Below are positions 53,701-61,491 of a stretch of 64,000 nucleotides of DNA, piece by piece (within the stretch, counting starts at the first letter, position 1; each line of letters starts with the position of its first letter). The position numbers were made by a program, and so were the translations under genes. Below the pieces are notes generated by a model. That model had not been told where the DNA came from, made no database searches, and was given only the letters and a program-made list of their open reading frames with translations. Source of the stretch: an uncultured Opitutales bacterium (GTDB lineage Bacteria; Verrucomicrobiota; Verrucomicrobiia; Opitutales; Seribacteraceae); the NCBI GenBank assembly GCA_943789375.1, contig CALSTX010000001.1, forward strand, positions 1-64,000. Direction: 5' to 3'.

Positions 53701-56243
53701 AAAGTACAGGAAGTGGAGTTGATGGTTGAGTATTCGGCGAAAATTCCGCCACCGTTAAGTTCAGATTTGTTTTGAGCGAACTGACAGGCAGTCAATGAGA
53801 GCACTACCTTGTTCGCGTAAATCGCACCAGCATATCCGAATCCATCTTCTAGTCCTGTTCCAAGATTTGTGGTAAATGAGCAATTTGCCAATGAAGCGTT
53901 CGCTTCATCAAGATAAATTGCACCACCTTTTTGGCGGGCCCGGTTATTTTTAAAAACACATTCACTTAGAGTAAAGCTGGCATTTTTTGCATACAGACCC
54001 GCGCCTTTGCCCCTTGAGTCCGAAAAGTTTTCGCTAGCATTACCGTCTTCGATGGTAAACCCTTCAAGGTGGGAACCTGAAGATGGAACAACGATATGGA
54101 AAGAATTATCCGAGCCCTCTCCAGTAATTCCAATGTCTCCGGACAAAATTGTTTCATTAACGGACGGGTTTCTCTGGCTTCTTTCTGTTTCGGTTCCATT
54201 AAATCCCCCATAGACAGATACATCAGGAGGAATAAAAAAGAAATCACTACGAAAGACTCCGGGCTGGTACATTCCCTTTTTTACCCAGATTTCTGAAAAT
54301 GGATGCAGCGATTCTAAAGCTTCGGACAAGTCTTGGTAAGCATTCGTCCAATTCGATCCATCCTGGTTGCCAGTCGCCCCTTCGTCCACATACAAAACTT
54401 GGCTCCTGTTTGCAGTAAATAGATGATCAATGTTACCTGATATTTCAGCGGTAATTGAGAGGCTTGATGGAGAAATAGAGTGGCCTGATTTGCTTGCTGT
54501 CAGAGAGCCTGTCCATCCATTTGCAAGATTTATAAGAAAAGTTCCTTTTTCATCTGTGTTAAATGTTTCACCTGATGACAGTGAGATATCAACATTGTTG
54601 ATGCCGATACCTAAGGAATTTTGAACAACACCGGAAATGAAAAAGTTATCTCCCTCACTTAGCCCGAAATCTTTCTCATTTAGTTTCACATTGGCGGTGG
54701 GAATTTCATTTGCACTCAGGTAGAGGGTGCTCTCACCAGCGGAAGAGTCAGGGTCAAAAGTTGCGTAGATTTGCAAAGTTTGAGGCAGGTTCCAATTTTC
54801 TGTAGAGAATGTGAGGGTACCCGACCCGACAAGTATAAAGTTTTGATCACCAGCAGAATCTAGCTGTGCTGAAATAGTCATGTTTTGATCCGGTTTGGTT
54901 GCCAGTCGAATCGTCAAAGAACTAGCATTTCCTTCGATTACGGTAAGATAATTTACGGACGGTATTATTTCTTGTACCACAGCGTTTCGAAAGTTGGAAA
55001 CATAGGGTGCGGTCCTATTCAGTACTTGGGCATTATCCTCGGAATTAAAATCTCCTGTTTGCACTCCTTGATACTCAATGTTCGGATTTGAAAAAAATGG
55101 GATTCGATTGGAGTAGGTTGCAGCACCCTCGGTATCGTATGACATAATTGTTCGGTAACCTTCATTCTCAATGATCCACCTTTTGCCATAGTTAAATGCC
55201 TTAAAAATCGAGTTATTGGAAGGATCTGTGTTTGGAATACCTCTATTCATAGCATCTTCACGATTATGCAAGCACCCCATGTTGTGACCAATTTCATGGA
55301 GTAAGCTGTAATTTGGTGCTCCGATTTGGTCCATAACCACCACATTAAATCCACTGTCTTCGAATTCTAAAGTTGGAAAAGTCATGCTCTTTGCTATTCC
55401 CCCAACCGTCCCGTCTCCCTGGGAAATTAGAAGGGTTACAAGATCAGCTCCATACTGGTCTCGTAAGGAGTGCAGGTCATCCAAGTAGCCATCATCTTTA
55501 GAGACCGTTCGGTTTAAGTCCATAGATGGATTTTGAGTTTCGGTGTAGTTGGTTTCAACTAAATGAACCAAGCGAATTGAGGCATTTACCTTACTATTCA
55601 TGAAGCATAAATTAGATTCAGAAATGGCATTCTGAACATAAGCTTTGACTTCGGTTTCAGTAGCAAAGCTTTGAGCGCTTTTTGCGTCTGAGGTGTAAGC
55701 AACTAAAAGATCAATGAGGTTGCCATCGCCGTTGCGCCAATTTTTCACTCTCCGCTCTTTTCGTGGATCAATCGGTAAAGAGTTGTTCGAAGGCTTACAA
55801 CCCGCACATCCAAAAGCGGATTGAGGAGCGGGTGAAAAGAGAAAAACACCATCATTGTTAGTTGTAAGTCTGTAAGTTTGACCATGACCAAAGCGAAGAG
55901 TACCGAAGATTTTCTCATTTGTTTTAGTAAATGAGAAAATACTATTTTGGTCATCAATAAGTTTCCCGTTCCATGAAAAATTGCCATGACCTAGGTCTCG
56001 GCTTGTGATTTTCTGAGCCGAATGAATTCTATCGCTACTATTAAATCTGAACTCGATATCGTGACTTTTAAATGTTGATTCACTTAGTGATGCCGCCTTA
56101 CTAAATGCAGTCGCGATAAAAAAAATAGGAGAAAAGAAAATTAATAGATAGGTAGGAGATATTTTCAAAACATGTAATGGATAACTTTTAGATAGCTTAG
56201 TAAGCAAGGGGTAAATATCAGGTATCGCAGTTTGCTTGAACAT
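50799..56243 (-). CDS. Giant cell-surface protein: reprolysin-like metalloprotease, Pmp-type beta-helix repeats, cadherin-like domains
   Basis: About 1,814 residues from ATG 56243 (an in-frame ATG at 56288 is also possible), with a hydrophobic signal segment (YLLIFFSPIFFIATAFSKA). Domain order, numbered from the longer start: a reprolysin (M12-type) domain about 200-430 with HEIGHNMGCLHNRED as zinc site (HExxHxxGxxH, about 328-338) and Met-turn-like IMSYDTEG; a carboxypeptidase-regulatory-like sheet; a right-handed beta-helix about 640-1320 with over a dozen GGA[IL]Y...F..N units like those of chlamydial polymorphic membrane proteins; cadherin/Ig-like modules about 1440-1720 (SYLPNSDWSGTDSFVIAVSD); and a Trp/Tyr-rich C-terminal tail (about 1742-1829) that I associate with Opitutae secreted proteins. 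Likely adhesin/protease. Confidence 0.88.
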   Translation of the reverse strand: MFKQTAIPDIYPLLTKLSKSYPLHVLKISPTYLLIFFSPIFFIATAFSKAASLSESTFKSHDIEFRFNSSDRIHSAQKITSRDLGHGNFSWNGKLIDDQNSIFSFTKTNEKIFGTLRFGHGQTYRLTTNNDGVFLFSPAPQSAFGCAGCKPSNNSLPIDPRKERRVKNWRNGDGNLIDLLVAYTSDAKSAQSFATETEVKAYVQNAISESNLCFMNSKVNASIRLVHLVETNYTETQNPSMDLNRTVSKDDGYLDDLHSLRDQYGADLVTLLISQGDGTVGGIAKSMTFPTLEFEDSGFNVVVMDQIGAPNYSLLHEIGHNMGCLHNREDAMNRGIPNTDPSNNSIFKAFNYGKRWIIENEGYRTIMSYDTEGAATYSNRIPFFSNPNIEYQGVQTGDFNSEDNAQVLNRTAPYVSNFRNAVVQEIIPSVNYLTVIEGNASSLTIRLATKPDQNMTISAQLDSAGDQNFILVGSGTLTFSTENWNLPQTLQIYATFDPDSSAGESTLYLSANEIPTANVKLNEKDFGLSEGDNFFISGVVQNSLGIGINNVDISLSSGETFNTDEKGTFLINLANGWTGSLTASKSGHSISPSSLSITAEISGNIDHLFTANRSQVLYVDEGATGNQDGSNWTNAYQDLSEALESLHPFSEIWVKKGMYQPGVFRSDFFFIPPDVSVYGGFNGTETERSQRNPSVNETILSGDIGITGEGSDNSFHIVVPSSGSHLEGFTIEDGNASENFSDSRGKGAGLYAKNASFTLSECVFKNNRARQKGGAIYLDEANASLANCSFTTNLGTGLEDGFGYAGAIYANKVVLSLTACQFAQNKSELNGGGIFAEYSTINSTSCTFSGNQNTDSNGGGAMALKSCIFNDINSSFLDNFSASSGGAVDLYDSNISLSGTFFRNNQSSFAGGALSGEGSNISAADSNFSSNQVTSNNGGGAINLSNGYLHLVQCQFSHNLAPLNGGAVYAQHADLNTSHCLFISNQNTSNNGGGAIALKFSTMTDNNSSLRFNSSLSNGGALYVSDSTLTLYYSQFTGNRSEFSGGGLYALDSNVTASRNKYDQNYADSYGGGAAMKNGLWNETLASYSDNNSSYNGGGLNLENSNGLISDTNFTSNINLSFNGGGGLSLENSSPQISNCRFLTNSTVSKYGGAMYMDSGSSPHIEKSFFIRNKAIGTGGYGGGLYFFQNSSVLINECLFLQNSADSGGAFATWDSRDLNFTNCRFIGNEANVTSSSNGGVCVLFGTTDSTLFVNCLLSDNHANQYGGVIKGAGTTQFVNCTVSRNSAGSYGGVSILFPENILKFENSIVWQNTAATDGSDIFLNSQTVTASSCILDPSKSSSSISGADNINADPLFVDSDGEDGIAGNEDDNYNLQSASPAIDEADTSVLHYSTTDILRKTRYGSAPDIGAYEYRVNSAPTISNGTSYSLSSNEDQEVSFTFSASDSDADDLAWAITTNASNGIVTINSETGQVSYLPNSDWSGTDSFVIAVSDGTASSSISITATVIAVNDPLLLVNKIADQTLQEDDPNFSIDLASIFSDPDGDILTYSVESSNQSLVSASVQEKNLILSLALNQFGLATITLSASSDSESASTPFELVVTAVNDSPVFDNLNQRIEIDEHIPILEVYDFNASDQDTDTLLFSVSGVDADDFEINASTGSLAFKESPDYENPLDSDRNNTYSLTVLVTDPSEASDAINVTIYVKDTDEFAWTTNSTLSGPWKSSDWFGTYYENVNNWIYHIDHGWLYREGDSMLSTWFYDNTLKWLWTNNDLYPFLYSAESSDWMYFLPKQADSRNFYDFATESWVILSRN

Positions 56244-56364
56244 TATTTCAATTGCTAAAAAAGATGAGTAGAAACCTTGTAAGAACAAGAAATTGATATA
56301 TCAAATGAAATTAAAATATTAAATTATTGCCAAATAATGTTTTATTCTGAAAGTATGTGTTAGT

Positions 56365-57123
56365 ATGGAAAAATTTTCATTAAAGGGTAAGGTTGCTCTC
56401 GTAACCGGTAGCACCAAAGGCTTGGGTAAAGGAGTTGCCATGGCTTTGGGTAATGCGGGTGCAAAAGTGGCATTAAATTATTTAAATAACCGTGAGCATG
56501 CGGAAATTGCCTTGAAAGAATTAGAGGATTGTGGGGTTCGTGCGATGCTTGTGAGAGCGGATGCTGCGAATGCAGAGCAAGTTCATGCAATGGTTGAAGC
56601 GGTTCAAGAAAAATTTGGCTCCCTTGACATTTTAGTTCCCAATGCTACTCCAGATCAACCGCAGAAGCCTGTTGAAAACTATGACGGTGATTTTTACCGT
56701 AAAATGTATGATTTTTTTGTACTGAGTCCTCTTTACTTAACCCAAGCTGTACTTTCAGGAATGAAGAAGAAAGGCGATGGTAGGATTATTAATATAACGA
56801 GCGAAGTTTTTCATAGTTCGGTGCCTCAGTTTAGTGCCTATGTTGCTGCAAAAGGAGGACAAATTGGATGGAGTCGAAGCATGGCGAGTGAATTAGCTCC
56901 CTTTGGTATTACCGTAAACACGGTGGCACCAGGTTGGATACCTACGGAGAGACATGAGCAAGATCCTCAAGAAGACAAAGATGCTTACCTTTCAACCATT
57001 CCTTTGGGCAGGTGGGGGAATCCAAGTGATGTAGGTAATGCAGTTTGCTATTTTGCTTCCCCAGCAGCTTCCTTTGTAACCGGGCAGACTTTATGCGTAA
57101 ATGGCGGTCGCACACCTTGGTGA
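56365..57123 (+). CDS. Short-chain dehydrogenase/reductase (FabG-like)
   Basis: Classical SDR of 252 residues: NAD(P) motif VALVTGSTKGLGKGVAMAL, NAT-type strand LVPNATPDQ, catalytic Ser in INITSEVFHSS and Tyr/Lys in FSAYVAAKGG (YxxxK), and a C-terminal VTGQTLCVNGG. FabG-like in sequence but not in a fatty-acid cluster; it starts a run with a sugar ABC importer (57151-60751) and is likely a sugar or polyol dehydrogenase. With the SMP-30 lactonase at 49918 it could provide an oxidative sugar step. Substrate not determinable. Confidence 0.92.
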   Translation: MEKFSLKGKVALVTGSTKGLGKGVAMALGNAGAKVALNYLNNREHAEIALKELEDCGVRAMLVRADAANAEQVHAMVEAVQEKFGSLDILVPNATPDQPQKPVENYDGDFYRKMYDFFVLSPLYLTQAVLSGMKKKGDGRIINITSEVFHSSVPQFSAYVAAKGGQIGWSRSMASELAPFGITVNTVAPGWIPTERHEQDPQEDKDAYLSTIPLGRWGNPSDVGNAVCYFASPAASFVTGQTLCVNGGRTPW

Positions 57124-57150
57124 ATTTTAACCAACAATTAATTAATAATT

Positions 57151-58191
57151 ATGAAGATACATTCTAAAATAATCTCTCTGTTACTTTTACCATTACTTGG
57201 TTCGTTTTCAGGTTGTGGCAATAAACCGGTTGGGGAAGGGGGGGATGCGGAAGTTTCCTTCGCCTATGTAACCAATGGAGTGGATCCATTTTGGGATTTA
57301 TGTGCCGCAGGGGTGCGAATTGCAGAAAAAGAGTTTGGAGTCACTTGCGAAGTTTTGATGCCTCCCAAAGGAGTCGTTGATCAAAAGAGAATGATGGAAA
57401 CTCTGCTTGCTAAAGGCATCGATGGTATTGCCGTCAGCCCAGTGGATGCTGAAAATCAAACCCCTTTCTTGAATGAGGTAGCCGGTAATACTATTTTGAT
57501 CACCAATGACTCGGATGCACCAAAGAGTAAACGTTTAGTCTTCATTGGAACTAATAACTACAAGGCGGGTCGATCTCTGGGAGGCTTGGTGAAAAAGGCT
57601 CTGCCTGAGGGTGGTGAGGTCATGCTCTTTGTGGGCCGACTTGAGCAGTTAAATGCTCGCCAAAGAAGACAGGGTGTCATTGATGAATTATTGGGCCGTC
57701 CGGAACAAAGCTTGGATCTGTTGAAATATGATCCTGTTGACGCAACAAATTTGGCCTCAGCAGGTTCAAAATATACGATTTTAGACACCCGTACGGATAA
57801 TTTTGATAAGGCGAGAGCCAAAAGTAACGCCGAAGATGCGATCGCAAAATACAAGAATTTGAAATGTATGGTGGGCTTGTTTGCATACAATCCTCCTTCA
57901 TGTATTGACGCGATCAAAGAGGCAGACAAATTGGGAGACATAAAAGTTTGTGGTTTTGATGAACAGGACGCCCTTCTTCAAGCGATCACTGATGGCCATG
58001 CTTATGGCACCATAAGCCAGCAACCTTGGGAATATGGATATGAATCCATTAAAATGCTCAAGAATATTTCGGATGGTGTTCAGCCCCAGACTACTTACCA
58101 AGAAGTTGCTTTTCTTGAGGTAACTAAAGAAAATATCGACGAGTTTTGGGCCAAGAAAAAAGAAATGGCTGAACTTGGGAAATCTCAGTAA
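57151..58191 (+). CDS. Sugar ABC transporter substrate-binding lipoprotein (RbsB-like)
   Basis: Periplasmic-binding protein of the type I ribose/xylose family (346 residues), with a lipoprotein signal (LLLPLLGSFSGCGNK, Cys22). Folding blocks include VSFAYVTNGVDPFWDLCAAG, GIDGIAVSPVDAEN, FIGTNNYKAGRSLGGLVKKA and VCGFDEQDALLQAI. The stop codon abuts the ATP-binding gene (58192), as in a classical rbs/xyl operon. The ligand is a monosaccharide; pentose is suggested by the xylulokinase gene at 61492. Confidence 0.92.
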   Translation: MKIHSKIISLLLLPLLGSFSGCGNKPVGEGGDAEVSFAYVTNGVDPFWDLCAAGVRIAEKEFGVTCEVLMPPKGVVDQKRMMETLLAKGIDGIAVSPVDAENQTPFLNEVAGNTILITNDSDAPKSKRLVFIGTNNYKAGRSLGGLVKKALPEGGEVMLFVGRLEQLNARQRRQGVIDELLGRPEQSLDLLKYDPVDATNLASAGSKYTILDTRTDNFDKARAKSNAEDAIAKYKNLKCMVGLFAYNPPSCIDAIKEADKLGDIKVCGFDEQDALLQAITDGHAYGTISQQPWEYGYESIKMLKNISDGVQPQTTYQEVAFLEVTKENIDEFWAKKKEMAELGKSQ

Positions 58192-59700
58192 ATGAGCGAA
58201 GGCCAGGAGTTGCTTCTTGAAGTCAGAGACTTAAAAAAAAGTTTCCCAGGTGTTCTTGCCCTTAAAGGGGTATCCCTGACCTTGGGAAAAGGTGAAGTTA
58301 TTTCCCTGATCGGAGAAAACGGAGCCGGAAAGAGTACCCTGATGAAAATCCTTGCAGGTGTACAGCCTGCGGATTCTGGTGATTACTATATTGATGGTGG
58401 AAAGGTGGAATTTAAAAATGTTCGGGAAGCAATGGATCTGGGAATTGCCCTGATTCATCAGGAACTCAACCTCGCCTCCAATCTTGACTTGGCCTCCAAT
58501 ATTTTCCTTGGACGTGAGCCGGGAAATAATGGTTTTATCAATGAACAAACATTACACACGGAAGCGACCAGGCATTTAAAAAGAGTCGGACTTAATTTAC
58601 CTTCTGACACAATTGCAGGGTCGCTACCGATTGGTAAACAACAGTTGGTTGAAATTGCCAAAGCTTTATCCTGTAATGCCCGCGTTTTGATTATGGATGA
58701 GCCCACCAGTAGTTTGTCCCAAAAGGAAACAGAAACTTTGTTCGAAGTCGTAAAGGGCTTGCGAGACGATGGAATTAGCGTGATTTACATTTCCCATCGG
58801 CTGGGTGAAGTGAAGGAACTTTCTGACCGGGTTACCGTATTTCGGGATGGTGCAAATGCAGGTGAGTTGGTCAGAGCTGAAATTAATCACGATAACATGG
58901 TTCGCTTAATGGTAGGTAGAGAATTGAGCGAGTTTTATGACCGGGAAATTCACCAACCTGGTGATTGTGTTCTTAAAGCGGTAAATATCCTCTCTCCAAC
59001 CTATCCTGAAATTCCAGTTTCGATTGAGGTGCGGGCGGGGGAGATTGTTGGCATCGCAGGACTCGTTGGGGCCGGCCGTACTGAATTATTACAGACCTTT
59101 TTCGGTGTCACTCCCTCTCTTGGTGGAGAGTTGGAAGTGCAGGGAGTTAGCTTTTCTCCGCATTCACCAGCCGATGCAGTTCATGCCGGTTTGGCACTGG
59201 CTCCTGAAGATCGAAAGCAACATGGATTGGTCCTTCCCATGACAGTCCGAGAGAATGCCAGCCTGCCCAGCCTCGAACGGGACCAAAAAATGGGCTTCCT
59301 TGATCATTTAAAAGAAAAAGAAATTGCTGACGAAGCGGTCGATCAGATGAAGATTAAAACCCCAAGTATTGAGCAAGCTGCTCGGTTTCTTTCTGGAGGA
59401 AATCAACAAAAGATAGTGCTGGGGAAATGGCTGGCAATGAACCCTAAGCTTTTAATGCTCGATGAACCCACCCGGGGTATTGATATCGGAGCCAAAAGGG
59501 AAATTTATAAACTCATGGAAAAACTTGCAGGCAAAGGTATAGCAATTCTCTTTGTTTCCAGTGAAATGGAAGAAGTGCTGGGAATGGCGGACCGAGTTTA
59601 TGTGATGCACGAAGGGAAAATTTCGGGAGAACTACAAAAGAATCAAATGTCTGAGGAATCAATTATGCAACTGGCCACGGGAGGCTCGTTAGCGGCTTAA
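58192..59700 (+). CDS. Sugar ABC transporter ATP-binding protein (RbsA/XylG type, two ATPase domains)
   Basis: The 502-residue fused ATPase has two nucleotide-binding domains. Domain 1: Walker A LIGENGAGKSTLMKIL and Walker B VLIMDEPTSSLSQKE. Domain 2: GLVGAGRTELLQTFFG (degenerate Walker A), signature LSGGNQQKIVLGKWL and Walker B LLMLDEPTRGIDIGAKRE. This layout is that of CUT2 sugar importers. It directly follows the binding protein and is followed five bases later by the permease. Confidence 0.95.
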   Translation: MSEGQELLLEVRDLKKSFPGVLALKGVSLTLGKGEVISLIGENGAGKSTLMKILAGVQPADSGDYYIDGGKVEFKNVREAMDLGIALIHQELNLASNLDLASNIFLGREPGNNGFINEQTLHTEATRHLKRVGLNLPSDTIAGSLPIGKQQLVEIAKALSCNARVLIMDEPTSSLSQKETETLFEVVKGLRDDGISVIYISHRLGEVKELSDRVTVFRDGANAGELVRAEINHDNMVRLMVGRELSEFYDREIHQPGDCVLKAVNILSPTYPEIPVSIEVRAGEIVGIAGLVGAGRTELLQTFFGVTPSLGGELEVQGVSFSPHSPADAVHAGLALAPEDRKQHGLVLPMTVRENASLPSLERDQKMGFLDHLKEKEIADEAVDQMKIKTPSIEQAARFLSGGNQQKIVLGKWLAMNPKLLMLDEPTRGIDIGAKREIYKLMEKLAGKGIAILFVSSEMEEVLGMADRVYVMHEGKISGELQKNQMSEESIMQLATGGSLAA

Positions 59701-59704
59701 AGTT

Positions 59705-60751
59705 ATGAAAAAAAATGTTTATGGTATTTTTGGCCTTTTGGTCACAGTCTTTACAATAACAGCCATCGCTGACCCTAATTTTCTTTCCGCTTACAACATG
59801 CAGAATACGGTAAAGTGGTCGAGCTTGTACGGTGTGATGAGTATCGGTGTTGCTTTTGTAATTATAACCGGTGGAATTGATTTATCGATTGGCTCAGTAG
59901 TTGGATTAGTTGCGGTTGTGCTTTCATTTTTTACCAAAATTCAGGGGCTAGATCCATTTGTGGCCATTGGGCTTACCTTGCTAATGTCCGTGGCAATTGG
60001 ATTGATTCACGGATTGTTAATCACCAAGGCGAAGTTGCAACCTTTCGTCGTTACCCTTTGTGGTCTGCTGATTTACAGGAGCCTTAGTCGTTGGCTTACA
60101 GACAACCAATCCTTGGGTCCTGTCCCTTTGGAGGGTGATTTGGGCTTTGCAAACTTGGAGCAGATTCTGATGCTTGATTTTGTCTTTAGTGGTCAAATAG
60201 CAATTGGTGGCTTTTTCAAACTGCCAACTCCGGCTCTTTTTCTCATAGTTCTAGCAATTGCCGGTTCGATCTTTTTACGGAAGACAATATGGGGCCGGTA
60301 TTTATATGCCCTTGGAAATAATGAGGATGGTGCCCGATACAGTGGAATTAATACTGATCGTATGAAGATTGTCGCCTATATATTATGTTCTTTTTTTGCG
60401 GGCATTGCAGGTATTCTGTTCGCTTTTGAACTTGGATCAGTCCAGCCGGCACAGACAGGCGAATTTTACGAACTTTTTGCAATCGCAGCGGCAGTTCTTG
60501 GAGGCTGTAGTCTTAGAGGTGGCGAAGGTTCTATCTTGGGGGTAATAATTGCAGCCGCGGTCATTCGGATAATCTTCAATTCAATCAATATGGTTGGTAT
60601 TTCAACTCACTTGGAATTTGGAATCCTTGGCTTGGTGATCTTGCTGGGTGTGATTGGGGATGAAATGTTGAAAAAGAAAATGGCTGAAAGACAGGTAGCT
60701 GCTAGCGAGAAACTAGCCGCAGAATTAAGCGAAAAATCAAAGTCGAGATAG
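59705..60751 (+). CDS. Sugar ABC transporter permease (RbsC type)
   Basis: A 348-residue CUT2-family permease with about eight to ten hydrophobic helices. Family blocks: VAFVIITGGIDLSIGSVVGL, PFVVTLCGLLIYRSLSRWLT, ALGNNEDGARYSGINTDRMK and the EAA-like FELGSVQPAQTGEFYELFAIAAAVLGGCSL region. Completes the importer begun at 57151. The last 25 residues are charged and cytosolic. Confidence 0.94.
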   Translation: MKKNVYGIFGLLVTVFTITAIADPNFLSAYNMQNTVKWSSLYGVMSIGVAFVIITGGIDLSIGSVVGLVAVVLSFFTKIQGLDPFVAIGLTLLMSVAIGLIHGLLITKAKLQPFVVTLCGLLIYRSLSRWLTDNQSLGPVPLEGDLGFANLEQILMLDFVFSGQIAIGGFFKLPTPALFLIVLAIAGSIFLRKTIWGRYLYALGNNEDGARYSGINTDRMKIVAYILCSFFAGIAGILFAFELGSVQPAQTGEFYELFAIAAAVLGGCSLRGGEGSILGVIIAAAVIRIIFNSINMVGISTHLEFGILGLVILLGVIGDEMLKKKMAERQVAASEKLAAELSEKSKSR

Positions 60752-60771
60752 AGTTTGGAGTAGACATTTCT

Positions 60772-61068
60772 TTAGACCTCTTTTTCTTCTGAGTGGCCCA
60801 AATCTTTTTTAGGGGCGATCAGATCACGAATCAGCTGCTTTATCACTTTGATTTCAGGGAAACCTTGCTCTTTTTTTCGGCACCAAACCAATTCATTGTT
60901 ACAAAGAATTTGAAAATGTCCTGGTTGTTCAATTTTAGGCTGTAAGCTTACCTCAAACAATTCATTCTGAAAGGTCGTAAGCAATTCTTGTGCGATCCAT
61001 GCGGATCGTAGCAACCAGCGGCATCCGGTGCAGTATTCAATCTTAATTAGGTTTTGATTTATTGGCAT
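60772..61068 (-). CDS. SelT/SelW/SelH-family (Rdx) thioredoxin-like protein, Cys form
   Basis: A 98-residue Rdx-family protein with the redox motif IKIEYCTGCRWLLRSAWIAQ (Cys13, Cys16, where selenoproteins have Sec at the second position) and conserved LQPKIEQPGHFQI, WCRKKEQGFPEIKVIKQ and RDLIAPKKDLGHSE. No selenocysteine codon. It converges on the permease gene with 20 bases between. Presumed thiol redox function; partner unknown. Confidence 0.9.
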   Translation of the reverse strand: MPINQNLIKIEYCTGCRWLLRSAWIAQELLTTFQNELFEVSLQPKIEQPGHFQILCNNELVWCRKKEQGFPEIKVIKQLIRDLIAPKKDLGHSEEKEV

Positions 61069-61491
61069 TAGTTCGCGCTTGTTTGATTTTTTGTCCCTAT
61101 TCGAAAAATTACTGAAAGTATAAATTGCATCAACATGACCTTGATCCGAAAACGGCTCAATGGTTTTAATTTGATCATTCTATTTAGATACTAAAACAAA
61201 TACAGGTTTTTACTGCTTGAGATTCTATGTGTTTACTTTCTGGATTAGGTCTTGCCTTTAATATTTAAATTTATCGATTTATCTACAGGATCATACAGAT
61301 GGACAAAATCTTCTGTTACGGATAATAATTTTATAAATACAAGGAACTTTGAAACGCAGCGTCTTTAGACCCTAGATTCAGTGATACAGGAATATGGTTT
61401 ATCGAATGATGAGATTTAAAATATTTTAGAATAATCTTTCTACTCTGCATTGTCGTTGCCAAGTGCTTGATAAAAATCTTAGCAAATTAAG
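61069..61491. other. 423-base AT-rich intergenic region upstream of xylB
   Basis: No ORF, RNA or clear terminator found. The length leaves room for a regulated promoter of xylB and the start of the SelW-like gene on the other strand. No operator-like inverted repeat was recognised. Confidence 0.5.

Noticed and set aside
52330-54060. Repetitive DNA inside the giant gene as a non-coding repeat or CRISPR
   Set aside because: The periodicity is at protein level (GGAxY/FxxN units of a beta-helix) with diverged DNA.
60996-61068. SelW-like gene as a selenoprotein
   Set aside because: The motif is Cys-Thr-Gly-Cys with no in-frame TGA.
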